A stretch of 64,000 bases of DNA from Cunninghamia lanceolata (Eukaryota > Streptophyta > Pinopsida > Cupressales > Cupressaceae): NCBI GenBank assembly GCA_027924645.1, contig BSBN01001021.1, positions 10,142,689 through 10,206,688 on the forward strand, written 5' to 3'. The position numbers and the translations under genes are program-made. The notes below the pieces were generated by a model. It was not told the origin of the DNA and did not search any database. It saw only the letters and a program-made list of their open reading frames with translations. This document shows positions 12,221-24,065 of this stretch, in pieces (position 1 is the stretch's first letter; each line of letters starts with the position of its first letter).

Positions 12221-15200
12221 ATGGCACCCAAAAAATCCAAATCCACAAGTAAGAAACCTAGGTCCTTTGCCCCTAAAGAAAAGAAGTAGTCCCTTCAATA
12301 GTCACTGTTAGACATTTTTCCAAATTTAGTTGACTAGGGGTATAAGAAAATATTTAAGGATATCGCAAAGGGTTGTTGAGATGTCAGGGTTCCTATTTCT
12401 AGTTAGAGTCTATTTTGGTATTTTTGTGGGAAAAAAGATGGTCAAGGTCCTGTTGCCAACCTCGAGAACCTGAATCTAGCCAAACTTGTAGTTCCAAATG
12501 TGTTTGTTGATGTTGAATTGATCAAAGTATTAGCACAGTGCTACCATCCAACCACCAGGACAGTTAGATTACCTAATGGGTCACCATTGGTAGCATTAGA
12601 CAGAAATGCAATTATTGATTGTTTCATGCTCGATAAGCAAGCCTTCACATAGGTTGACTTGAAGAAGAGTGAACAAGAATATAATAGCCTTAGAAAAACA
12701 CATAGGAATGATGAATTGCCCATGTACATGAGAAAAGGGGCTAATAACAGAAGAGTTGAAATTCCATCTACTGCTGTTGAGCCTTTTGTTGTTGATGATT
12801 TTGTTGTTTATTTCGAGAGGACACACTTTTCTCTATGCTAGGTGCTGTGTATTGATGCCCAAGACAAAATGCCTATGGATTTGATGATGATGGTCATGAG
12901 GATTCATAATCCAGAGGTGAATATTGAGTATGATTTTGCATCATATATTGAAAAGAAGTTGCATGATGGTCTATTGCAAATCAGAGAAAACAAGAAACCC
13001 CTTGATTTCAAATAATATTCCTTGTTGTGTCACTTGATACTATATCAGAATAGGGGAAAATGGCCCAGTAAAATGGATTTGAGTATGATTGACTAGAAGA
13101 GGTAGAGGTTGCCCACACAATGTTGGTGCTACAAATGGGATATTCATTGCAAGAATTGTAATTATGTAGTATTCCATGATGAGTTTGCAATCATAATAAT
13201 GAACTCACTTGGTTGCCCTTCTCCTAGGTTGTCCAAAGAGGTTAGAGAGATGTTGAGGCATCTTGCTCATAGGCCAGTACAAGGTCATAAGCATAACTTT
13301 GCTGATTGGTTTTTCTTGCCAGACCATACAATAATCAGAGTTTATGGGTGTACTCAACCACCCCATGTGTTGCCAAAGTTTGTGTCAGATATAATTGCAT
13401 TCCTTGATTTCATGTGGCAAATGCTTTCAATGGAGAAGGATATGATGAAAAAGGCAAAGAAGGGTACTTTCCTTTCTAATTCTACTATGCTTAGTGATTG
13501 GTCAGTTGGTTTAGACACTTTGGAAGAGCTATAGGCCTATTTGAAGGCTAAGTATTCTTTGAAATCAGGGACCGATTGAGTTTGTTATCCAAAGGGTCAC
13601 ATGAATTTTGTGAGGCAAGTCATTCTTACCAGAATGGGGGTATCCCATCAAATCAATTTTGATGAAGATGTGATAAAAAATTGTGTCACTTTTGATGAAG
13701 TGTATAATAGAAAGAGGAAATGGGAAATTGTAAAAAGGATTGAAGATGACAGGAGAAAGAAAAACCCTAATTTTGAAGGATTTTTTTGTTGATGAGAAGG
13801 ACCCCTTGAAGATAATAGATATGGTCATTGATAATTTTGAAAGAATCTATGACAGGTCTGAAAAGAAGCCTACAAAGGCTAGCAAGCTCCCATTCAAGAG
13901 GCCACTAGGAGTTGTAATTCAAGAGCCCACCCCTAATGCAATGTCAGTTCAAGATCCTGTAGTTTCTAATTCACCCCCTCCCAAAAGGCAAAAGACTGAT
14001 GATGTTCCTCTATTGGTTCCATATGAAATGGCTGAAGGAGTTGGAGGTACTGAGGAGGTGGCCAGTATTTTGAAGCATATGGGAGATGAAGAGGAAGTAG
14101 ATCAACCACTAGTTGGTGAAGAAACAAAGGCCCAAAACCCGAAGCAAGAATGGAGGAACAAGGACAAGGTGAGATTGAGTTACAAGATGAAAGGGTCGTG
14201 GCCTCAATGAGGTTCATGGAGGATGATGATTTCATAAACACTCCAAAATTCAAAGACTTTTGGTTGAAAATAAAGATGAGGGAGTTTGAGGAGAAAGTTG
14301 AGATAAATATGATGGGTGCTGATGAATCACATCATGACCAAATTGTGACCCAAAATTTCAAAGAAATGAAGATTAACGAAATAAATGTTACCCCTGAGGA
14401 GGCTAGATAGTTGGTCTTGAAGAGTAACATGCTAATCATCTCTGGCCTTGAATTAAAGAAAATGTTTCTATTGGACCAAATAAGGAATCAGGATGACCCC
14501 ATGATGGTCTCAGAATTTGATTATGAGGATGGTGTCAGTGGTTGTGGGTTCAACCCAAAAATAGAAACTCTAGCAATATGGGCCACACAGAAAAACACCA
14601 ACAAGCCAAGATTACTTGATGTAGTCCAAGAGAAGAAGGGAACATCCATAGTAAAAACATTCCAAGATACATCAGTACTTGAACCAGCCACTCTTACCAT
14701 GCACTCTACAATGTTCACTCAAACTGTTGTCAAAAAGTTGGAGCGAAGATTGCATGATTATGAGAAAACTTAGATTGAGTTGAATGATGGAGTGAACAAG
14801 TTGTATCTAGAAATGTCAAACTTAAGCAACAAATGAAGGGTACTAGTTCTTCTCAGAGCTAGGCTATTGTGCCATACCAAGCCCCTTGCCACAAGAAACT
14901 AGTGATGCTATAGTGCCAATTGAGCAGTTGAATGCCGTAAAATTAAAGTTGGAAAAGGAAATTGAAGAATTGAAAGAGTACAAGGAGAAGACAAAGGATG
15001 AAGCCAAATTGAAAAATCTTGAAGTATTTGAAAACATTTTGGAATATAGAGTAAAATTGGTTGTTGATAAGTTGAAAGATGTGCATGAATGTTATTCCTC
15101 CTTATCTCGGGCCATTGTTCAGTTGAAGGCCAATCTTTTTGTTTTGAACCCAATATACAAGAAACGACAACTTGCACACCATACATTGTTGACTTTGTTC

Positions 15201-15671
15201 AAGGTTCTACAAAGAGTCCCAGGTGCTCTGGCTTCACTCAAGCCAACCAAGAAGATAGTGAAAGTGATCCTGGATGAATTCAAATATGTCAATGGTGAGA
15301 GCCAAAAAATGCAAGAAAAGATTGATTCTTTTGCCACCTTCAAGCACCAGTTTATTCCTTCCATTTTGACAAAAGATAAAAAGATCAAAGATTTTGATGC
15401 ATGGAAGAATGAGTTTAGCCAGATAGTTTCTCAAATCATTGATTTCTTTAAAAAGGATGACAACATAAATACTCTTAGTGTCAGTGTTATTCTAGATAGA
15501 GTGATTGCCCTGGATGCTGGATATGTCAAGTTCATCATGGATGTCAAAGTGCTATTGGACAAAAGATAGAAACATCACCAGGCCAACCTACTCCTGATTC
15601 AAGAATACAATTGGCCTAGTGATTATGTTGTTTTCCATTGGGAGCAAAAATATCTTGCATTTGAAGAGTGA
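12221..15671 (+). pseudogene. Broken ORF of unknown family, copy 2
   Basis: Same unrecognised family as at 1,021, from the equivalent ATG to the equivalent TGA (15,669). It has about fifteen in-frame stops, mostly TAG. Examples are TAG for copy-1 TGG at 12,287 and near 12,407, and TAG for copy-1 CAG near 12,839, 13,097 and 13,532. A T-run near 13,780 has seven T against six in copy 1, and small deletions shift the frame near 14,810 and 14,885. The NLS-like PPPKRQKTDD (about 13,979), acidic segment (about 14,090) and coiled coil (about 14,940-15,130) are kept. Most breaks differ from those of copy 1, so the copies decayed largely independently. Three are shared or nearly so (near 12,651, 14,860 and the A-rich NLS region spacing), so the common ancestor was already partly broken. 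Confidence 0.7.
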
Positions 15672-16765
15672 TCAAGTAGGGGAGTAATGAGATTCATGCT
15701 GGCATCAATAGGCACCATCAAATCTTGGATGTCCTCCTTTTTGTCTCTTTCTATTTTTATGCTTTCCAATTTGTATTCAAAATATAATTGGTGGTCTTTT
15801 TACAACTTTTCAAAAAAGTATATATTGTAATAGGTCATATCAAGGGGTGGGTATTTGAAAAGATATTTTTGGAATGTGAAAGGTCTGAAGCTTGTAGCTT
15901 CCTTCACCCCTATAAGAAGGAAACCAAGACCTTGGGAAAGCTCTCTGGGAATTTTGATTTTTGAAAAGAGACATTATAAGTCCTGATCTTTGAAGCATAT
16001 CAATAGAAACCCGCATTTCTCTGGTGCCATTACTTCTAGTTCTCAATTACTTGTTGATTATCTTTGATACTTTATCCGGTTGTCTCCATATTGCATTTTG
16101 TTGGTTATTTGAATTAACATATCAAGGGTATGCTTAGTTGTTCAAAACATATTTGTTGTTTTGTGTGATATATTTGATTTATTTGATATGGTTTTGACTT
16201 TGTAGTGAAGCCTTGAGTTTAAGGCAGTGAGATCTCAAGTTAAGGAGAAAATATTGCCATGGTCAGTCAAAAGGAGCATAATGTAATATGGGTAAAAGAA
16301 GACTAGCATTTCCCCTTTTGTTTACAATAAAGAATCAGGTCAATGAGACATGTATATGCTCTTTTAAGCTCTCAGATTGAGGATTGTATGCAATTGCTAC
16401 AAAGGTTGATTGCCATAGTAAATAATGGTGTAAAGAGTTTAAAAGGTGGCAATCACCAATCACTCAGAGAGCAAAACAATCACCAATCTAAGGCAACCTT
16501 CTTCTCACAAGGTAGTCATCATTCACAAGGAGAGAGGACAGTGGGCTAGGCAGGAGTTCTTCATTTATTCAAGAGGACAGTAAGTAAAAATAGTGAATGT
16601 GCAAGAAGATCAAACCCTAGGCAAGTTTATGTAATGCATATAGGATTATAGTTCCTATAGTTCATCTGCAATATCAAAAGAGAGATTATTTTACAGAAAA
16701 ACCAACAACTTTACAAACTTTAAGATAGTTCAAATTGTAAATCAAGAAGCAAAAAAATACCATAC

Positions 16766-16874
16766 CTGGTTGTGCACCCAAATCAATCACGTGTAACTTT
16801 GAAGTGAGCTGCCCTCCAGTGATTATTTTTGAAGCAAAGGAAATAAGGATGGAAGGATTTTCATTGCCTGCAAC
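16766..16874 (-). pseudogene. Clathrin heavy chain exon W (captured fragment)
   Basis: Minus-strand exon with an intact acceptor (TTTTTCTGTAG) and donor (AG|GTATGG). It encodes the segment from VAGNENPS through [11 protein letters not shown], matching the N-terminal beta-propeller of plant clathrin heavy chain. It is the 3'-most of four exons in correct order: X 33,603; Y 17,198; Z 17,008; W here. No further clathrin exon follows at lower coordinates, where the unknown ORF's repeat begins. Confidence 0.85.
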
Positions 16875-17007
16875 CTACAGAAAAACAAAATCAACATTAG
16901 GAAACAGTCCACAGATTTTATAGACAAGATGAAAATGGAAGAACAACAAGAAAGAAGCATCTGATATGCTAGAGAAAAAAATCTCAAAGAGTGGAAGAGT
17001 GTTTTAC

Positions 17008-17126
17008 CTTAAATAATGCAAATGCAGCTGCATGGGCTTCTAGAGCTTGACTTCGGTGTTGCTCTACAAAAAATAACTGCATGTTCCCTTTGATAAGTTG
17101 TGGCCTCTATCCATAGAATTTTGTTA
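17008..17126 (-). pseudogene. Clathrin heavy chain exon Z
   Basis: Minus strand. It encodes [20 protein letters not shown] followed by [13 protein letters not shown], a hallmark stretch of the clathrin heavy chain propeller. The donor is AAG|GTAAAAC at 17,007. The upstream acceptor (GACAG) near 17,127 is plausible. A TAG interrupts the frame just before RPQL. The intron to exon W is only 133 bases. Confidence 0.85.
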
Positions 17127-17197
17127 CTGTCAATAACAATCATAAACCCCATCAATTAAGGAATATAATAATATCACAACCATTAGATAGTACACAC

Positions 17198-17323
17198 CTC
17201 AGTTGCTTCTAGAGCAATTCCAATCAAAACAAGCCACTTTTCAGTACAATCACATCGATAATTTATTATTTGGTTTCCTGTTAAATTCGTTGTTCACTCA
17301 AACATTTGGATAGGTTTAGAATC
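17198..17323 (-). pseudogene. Clathrin heavy chain exon Y
   Basis: Minus strand. It encodes DSKPIQMFE, then a TGA where arginine (CGA) is expected, then [15 protein letters not shown] and [10 protein letters not shown], matching plant clathrin heavy chain. The donor is GAG|GTGTGT. The acceptor side (near 17,324) no longer has a clean AG, so the upstream boundary is approximate. A 16-kb Tat retrotransposon sits in the intron between this exon and exon X. Confidence 0.82.
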
Positions 17324-17413
17324 CCATGTATGCCCCAATAATTTGACATGTTAAAAAGAAAGAAAAAATAGAAGAAAGCACATCGGCAACGGAAAACAAG
17401 CTTTACATGAGTA

Positions 17414-17418
17414 CACAA
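17414..17418. repeat. Target site duplication CACAA, left
   Basis: CACAA immediately precedes the 5' LTR at 17,419 and is repeated immediately after the 3' LTR at 33,483-33,487. This fixes both element ends. Confidence 0.92.
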
Positions 17419-18434
17419 TGTATACACCTAAAACTGGCTCGTGTCGAATTAAGTAAATATTTTAATATTTATCTTAATTCTTATTTTCTTCTATCAATTA
17501 AATAAAATATTCTAAGTTTATTTTATTGGTTCATTATCCCATAATTAAATAAAAATCAATTTATTTAAATAAATTCCCTAAATTCTTCTAATGTCTCACA
17601 TAATTAAATAATCCTACATTATTTAATTAATCATAAATTCCTCTATCCTAAGTCCTAATTCCATAAATCCACCTCACCAATCCACCTCACCTTTTCCACC
17701 TCACCATGTTGCACATGTAATTAAATATTTTAAATATTTAATTAGCTAATATTCCCCCACCCACATGTCCTATTTATCCTCCAATCAAAATTAGTTAACT
17801 CATCAATCAAATCTGTTAAACTAATTAATCATTCGAGTTCACTGATCAATCAATTTAGTCCACTCCCCAATCAATTCACTTAACTGATTGGTTTATTCTG
17901 TTAACTATTCAATCAATTCGGTTAACTCCCTTGTTGCAGGATGGAGCTTGGACACTTGTCCTCTTTCTATTCGCGCACATTCCTCAGTCATTCTCAACGT
18001 TTGATCTTCTTAATTCTTCTCAACCATTGATCTTATCTCACACATCTCTATAAATGCAACCCTCTTCTTCTTCATTTATCCATCCATCGTTTGAGTAAAC
18101 TCATGCTGCAGAAACACTAGCACGCCTTTGGCACCCCCATCTCCATGTCACTTATCATCCATCCATAGTGTGTTGAAGCTCATCTTCAATCACACAAAGT
18201 ATCATAACCAACTTTATCTTGTCATCTTGAGGACTTCAAAGCAAGGAAACAAGTTTCCTAAGGGCCATATTCATCTCCATCAAGATCAAGATAGAAAAGG
18301 CGAACAATGGAAGATGAAGGGTAAAAGGTTGTAAATATCATTTGTTTGGTTATTTAAATCTCCTTTTCTCCTTCATATTCTATTGATGTTTGGGTTTATT
18401 ATTGTTATTGATTAATCCACATTTTACCCTCACA
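17419..18434 (+). repeat. 5' LTR of the Tat element
   Basis: It begins TGTATACACCTAAAAC and ends TTTACCCTCACA. A TATA box (TCTATAAATG, 18,046-18,055) is the likely U3 promoter, with transcription starting shortly downstream. It pairs with 32,480-33,482. It carries 14 bases (near 17,675) that the 3' LTR lacks. Confidence 0.93.
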
Positions 18435-18438
18435 TTTT

Positions 18439-18457
18439 TGGTGCCCACCGTGGGGCC
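18439..18457 (+). promoter_or_regulatory. Primer binding site of the Tat element
   Basis: TGGTGCCCACCGTGGGGCC lies four bases after the 5' LTR. It begins TGG, as required to pair with the CCA end of a tRNA. I did not assign the tRNA. Confidence 0.75.
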
Positions 18458-20684
18458 CTTACCCCTTTATCTCATCAAAATCTAAGCTTTTTTGTAGACA
18501 GGTTTCATACAGGTGTCGTACAGGTTTTTGACAAGCTAATCTGCTGCATCTGATCAATCCTGTAGTGCTTTTGTCTTCTGTTTCGATGCCTGTGGTCATT
18601 TGGTGCATTTGCTCCCTGAGACGATGCATACGATTCATTTTATGATGCTTTTGAAACTACGACGCATATACCTCACTAGACGGTGCTTATACTCTGTTTA
18701 ATGGCACATATGTTATTTTAACGCATTCATCTCATATTTTTGTGCTTTTGACACATATTTCAGCACATATGTACAACGGCGCATGCAATCTCTATTTCTG
18801 CGCATTCATACTACATAGCGACGCTTCTGTCCTACACTGTGGTTTTAGAGTTCCATCTGATTTTTATGTTTGAGCTAACATTTGTCTTGCAGGATTAGAG
18901 GCTAGATTAGATCATTTAGCTACATTGACTAGTTCATTTAGATTAATTAAGGGGAAAAAGTAACAAAAAAAATGCTTGCATACAAACTTCACATAGTCCA
19001 TAACTAGGAAGAAAGTAACTAAACCACTGCTATCTTTGCATTGTTGATTTCTTTTCCTAAGTTAGATTATTGCTATCTTACAAACAGGAAAATGAACAAT
19101 GCTATCTTTAAATACACTTCCAAGTTAACAAATGCGTGAGTACACAAGTAGATAGCCCATTTAGTTGTTTTCCTTTTAACTAGGTTTGGATTAATCAGTG
19201 TCTTCTGTGTTTATCGAATGACAATAGGTTTATGCTCTCCCCTTAATTGGGTGACCAGAACGCTAGACTTGTTATTCCATTTGTTTAACCTTTAGAGGGG
19301 CCTACCCTTGGATGCACTCCTGTCCAAGTGTGAACGACCCTAAGTGGAAATAGGCTAAAGCCAAGCCCTACCAATCCACTTAAAATAAATGTGCTTGAGG
19401 TGAAAACCTCCTGCAATGAGTGCTGCTATGTTACACCGATGACCAACCTCCCCCAAAACCCTCTAAAGCATAACCCTTTGAGGCTGGGAGACTCCATAGC
19501 GGAGAGTAGTGTCGCCGCACGTGTAACCACTCGAATGGTTGCCTTGACCATGAACCAATTGTGTAGTATACCAAAAACCCCTATTTGTTGATGTAAAGGG
19601 CGGAGCCCTTGAAGTGGCCTTGATTCATGTGATTCTTAGTAGAGGTAGCAGGGACAATCCTATGGTTCGGTGGGGGTACGAGCATAAGGAAACCCAGATC
19701 TAGTATGCATGAGAAGTGAGTGCCATGGAGGGGAGCTGATGCTACTAGATCCTAGAGCTACACACTTTGAATTTGCACAGCTAGAGGATTCAACAGATAT
19801 TGTCTTATCCAGCTTACGGTGTACTTGTTTTTGAGTCATAAAGTCCAAAAATACAAAAAATAACAAAAGATAAAATCATGAAAACTTTTATGTGTTTGAT
19901 GTGTCTTTGCCATAATTGAAAATCAAAATTCAAGTGCAAACCAAGTTCTCAACCAAAAAAAAATCTAAAAAATCTTGAAAAATGTTCCAAAATTCTGAAA
20001 AACCAAACTAAAAGCCAGAGTGGCGCATTTGTCACGACTTGTGGTGAATTTGATCTAACTTACGGTGCATTTAAACTCTATTGCAGCACTTTTGAAAAAC
20101 CACAGAATTGTGCATTTGATTTGACTTTTAGCGCATTTGATCTCTGTCGTGGTGCTTTTAACTCTGCGCATCCATTCCAGAGAGTAAAATCTGTACCTTC
20201 CAAGAGCAAATTTTTCAAATTTTCAAAAACCATTTCAAACTATCTCAGTTTTTCCAAAACCTGATTAAGATCTTGCAAATCCACCATTTTCCTCATCTTC
20301 CATACCTTAACTACTACTACCTCCAAAGTCTCGCTAATTTCTTCCAAAATCCAACAAGGTTAGAACCAGGCTATTCTTGATCACTTCCAAAATCTCAAAC
20401 AAACCTAGTGAGGCTCCTCTATCAAGGATCACTTATCCTTTTCCCTAGGAACTCCACTAGTGGTTTGTGCTGGACTAGTCATTCCAAGCAAACAGATTTC
20501 TATCATCCTTGCTTCGACTATCATCTTGTTCACCCATTTTGTTTGATACCAAACCAATCTAAGAAGAACCTTGCCATAATCTTGTTCCATTCTAGCATTT
20601 TGTTCAAAGTTTTCTCGTTCCATCCCATCTCTGGTCACCATTTGCATGGTCTTAACACGGTTACAAAAACAAAAGCAGATTGAA
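18458..20684 (+). other. Leader (5' UTR) of the Tat element with GCGCAT-type arrays
   Basis: No supported ORF over 2.2 kb. Two stretches (about 18,590-18,840 and 20,025-20,175) consist of loosely periodic words such as GCGCATTTGATCT and GGTGCTTTTGAC every 20-30 bases. A related array lies near the 3' end at 31,690-31,950. Confidence 0.6.
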
Positions 20685-22460
20685 ATGGTTGAGAGAATTA
20701 TTCCAAATGCTCACAAATATGATGAGGAAATTTCTATGGATGAGATCCTTCATTCGTAGCATGACCCAAAATTTCAACGCCTATTAGAAGGGGTACTTGC
20801 CCAAGACCCTACCAAATTATTTTTACACCTAGCAAATCTAGGAGTCAAGCTCCCTAAAGATTATGACGTAGAGGCTCTAAAAGAAACTGAGGAAGAAAGA
20901 AACCCTGAGGGAAGTAGACATGAGGAAGTACCCTCAGATAAAAGCAAAGCAACCATTGATTCCATGGATGCCCTAAGTCTAGTGAACCAAAAGATTCAAG
21001 CTTTACAACAAGAATTCATAGACATGAGAATAGGAGCATCGACCAAACATTACACCCTAGAGGATATTTCACCATATCCTTTTGATAGGACCCTGATCAT
21101 GATACCTTTTCCCTCTAAATTTGAAGTGCCAAAATTTGATAAATATCGAGCCAAGGGTGATCCATGGGACCACATCAGGGAATTCAATGTTGCATGCCTT
21201 GCGGTCGCACACAATGACACTTACCTTATGCGACTATTTCCACGAAGCTTAGGAGGACACGCCATGGAGTGGTTTTCTAGATTACCACCCAGCATTAAAA
21301 CATTCAACGAACTTGTGGACAAATTTATCACCCACTTCTCTTACAATATTGAGCATGACACCTCAATATTGGATCTTTGTAACACCAAGCAAAAAGGTGG
21401 AGAATTGTTTGCTGCCTTCTACAAAGATGGAGACAGTTGGCAAGTAAATGCCCACACCAAATGCCTGAAAAATAAATGCTAGAAATGTTCGTCCATAACT
21501 TGCAAACTGATCTAAGCTATCAAAGACAAATCCAATGTCCTATTTCCTTTAGCAAGGTCATTGAGATGGGTCTCATCATTGAAAAAGCTTTAATCGTAAA
21601 AGGGCAAATCAAGCTCTATAAGGACACTCCTAGTACCAACAACAGCAATGATAAACCAAGATTCTAGATGAAAAAAAAGAATATTGTGAATGATGGGGTG
21701 GTGGATGCCAAGAATGCGGTACCTAAACAACCAATTTTTAATTTATCGGCTCCTCAAAATTACCCCCCACAAAACAAACCAAGAAACACAGAATCATGGT
21801 TTTCAAACTTTCAAAATAGGAGAAAGTTCACACCTTTGGGCGAATCATTGGAAACTACCCTATGAAAGTTAATCACAAACAAGATCATAACACTTCCCGT
21901 AGCGTGAGATTACGAACCAAAAGTCAAACCCTCTTGGTGGAATGACAATGATTTCTGTGAGTTCCATCAAAACAAGGGGCACAAAACCAACGATTGCATT
22001 GCCCTAAAACACACTATCCAAGATTTGATAGAGCAAAACAAAATATCTATTGATGGACATACCTCTAATAATGATCACCAGGCATTCAAGGATCGTCTTC
22101 CCAACTATGAGTAGGGAGGACCTTCCAACCGAAATAACAGTGGAAATAACAATGCCAATTACACAAACGTCGCCTTTGACTATGTTGTTAACCACATATC
22201 AGAGAGTGAGCCACATATCAATGTGATCACTATAAACAAGGATCTAGATTGTAACGTTACCACCCGCAATAACAAAGTCACTCTTAGAGGAGCCTCCACC
22301 TCGTCAGCTAGTCAGTACAGTATCTTGGATCAGCTCCATAAGACATCTACACATATCTCCATCCTAGAACTTCTGCGTCTATCCCCTTCCCATAGGGCCA
22401 TACTTGACAAAGCCTTAGCAGAAGTCTCCATTCCCACTAACCTAGCTGAAGAATAGTTTC
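20685..22460 (+). pseudogene. gag: Tat element gag (degenerate)
   Basis: The frame opens at the ATG at 20,685 and meets a TAG (for CAG) near 20,757. The gag core lies at about 21,100-21,480: FEVPKFDKYRAKGDPWDHIR, then FPRSLGGHAMEWFSRLPP, as in the plant retrotransposon gag family that forms the virus-like particle. A zinc-finger-like CEFHQNKGHKTNDC lies at about 21,958-21,999. Frame changes near 21,480 and 21,665 and TAG stops at about 22,111 and 22,454 break it. Confidence 0.85.
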
Positions 22461-22465
22461 AAACC

Positions 22466-22870
22466 ATGGTTGGTCACATTTTCTCACCTCACTCCCTATC
22501 ATTCACTAAAAAGGATGATATGTCAATAACCCAACCCCATAACGCCTCTCTTCATATCGAAGCTTTCATACACAAACACAAGATCAAAAGAGTCCTAATC
22601 GATGGAGGAGCTGGTTTGAATATTTGTACCTTAAAGCTAATCCTTGCATCGGGGTTTTTGGAGAAAGCCATAGATTCAAAAAAGAAAATCACTATCAAAG
22701 CCTATGATGAGGAGGAGAGAACTTCCAAGGGAATTGTTACTTTACCAATCAGAGTGGGACCTATAGTAAAAAGATGTGGCTTGCCAAGTCCTTGATATGG
22801 AGCTAGCATATAACATCCTTCTTGGAAGACCATAGATACATGCTCTGAAAGCCGTTCCATCAACATACCA
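22466..22870 (+). pseudogene. Tat element aspartic protease (degenerate)
   Basis: LIDGGAGLNI (about 22,597) is the active-site segment in the form used by Tat elements: Asp-Gly-Gly where retroviral proteases have Asp-Ser/Thr-Gly. The frame is lost near 22,790, but another frame continues with LAYNILLGRP at about 22,803-22,832, the usual second conserved motif. The protease would mature the gag-pol polyprotein. Confidence 0.78.
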
Positions 22871-23159
22871 TCAGTGTATAAAATTCCCTCATGAAGGTCA
22901 AGAGATCACCATCCAAGGTGACCCCAATCCATATCAGTACTACATCTCCATTCAATCTAAACTTGAAGTTGTGGTTCCTCACAATCATGCCTCTGCTTCA
23001 TCTTCATCTCAAGTTGACCCAGCTTCACTTGGTTCCTCTTCAGGAACATCTCAACCTAAACTCCAACTCAAGGATAAGGGCTTGGATGAGTATACAATTT
23101 CCCAATCCCTTTGTTTGGTATAACTCCCCCTATCTCCCAAATCTTACAGGAGACCTATC

Positions 23160-23891
23160 TTGAGCAAGCCCATAGCAGAGAAAGCCACCAAAGGACCTTT
23201 TGTTAAATGGGGAAGCCTTGAAGAGGAGAGTGATGAAAAAGATATCCTGCAATGGCTATATAAGGATGAAGGTAGTTCATCAACACGACATGACCATCCT
23301 ACTATACCAACTGCAAAGTATGGTCAAGGATTCCAAATGCTACAAAGAATGGGGTATGAAGGACACGGTCCACTTGGTTCAAGAAAGGATGGTATCACTG
23401 AACCCATCCAACCTCTAACCTTGACAGATCGAGACACTACAGGGCTAGGATATACTAGAGCATCAAGAAACAACAAGAAAAATAAGAATAAAGGTAAACA
23501 ACCAGAAACATCTACTAGCAATCTAGTGGAGCAAATTCAGCAAATGCAACTTCTTCATGGGAGTGAAATTGACTCAAATGAATATGAGTGGGATAGTCTA
23601 TCGGAACTATCCTATGATGAAAAAGATATCGACATTGTCCACGAGTATGACCCAACCCATGATAATGAGGAACAAGGTCCACAGGCTAGACCGCTAGAGT
23701 CTGACCCGCATAATAACAATAATGAAAGTAGTGAGGAAAGAATGATACCCCCCTTGACAAATCTGCTAATAGAGAGTACCATCATAGACCTTGTCCATGC
23801 TTTTAACAACTCTATCCTAACCATCAACACCATCAAACCTGAGCAACCCAATGGTCCCTTACCGTTGGTGCACCCTGAACTTATAGACTAG
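23160..23891 (+). pseudogene. Tat pol segment with G-patch domain
   Basis: An open stretch of 243 codons between protease and reverse transcriptase. Residues 55-95 read as a G-patch: YGQGFQMLQRMGYEGHGPLG, then a DGI-EPI continuation. G-patches are glycine-rich RNA- or helicase-binding modules, also reported in some retroviral and plant retrotransposon polyproteins. Downstream it is acidic, and the frame ends at a TAG where TGG is likely (23,889). The role here is inferred from family precedent only. Confidence 0.75.
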
Positions 23892-24065
23892 GACCTAGAA
23901 GGTACTACCCTTGAGCTTGATACCTTTGAAAATGATGAAGCCATCATAGATTACCTTGAGCTTAGAGATCATATACCCATAGGGGACCAAAGAGCTGGCT
24001 ATGTTATAGAACTCAACGAGAAGGCCTATTTTGGAGAGAGTGCCAAGCCTTTCAGTCTCAAAAAT

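Larger units (their letters stand above)
11083..17013. repeat. Long dispersed repeat, copy 2
   Basis: Collinear with copy 1 from 11,207 (equivalent to base 1) to 17,013 (equivalent to 5,822). The 5' limit near 11,083 is only where the GC-rich leader composition begins, because copy 1's start is outside the window. Unlike copy 1, this copy runs on without a break into more clathrin heavy chain exons, so the original unit probably extended past 17,013. The leader 11,083-12,220 and the stretch 15,672-16,765 hold no gene. Confidence 0.85.
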
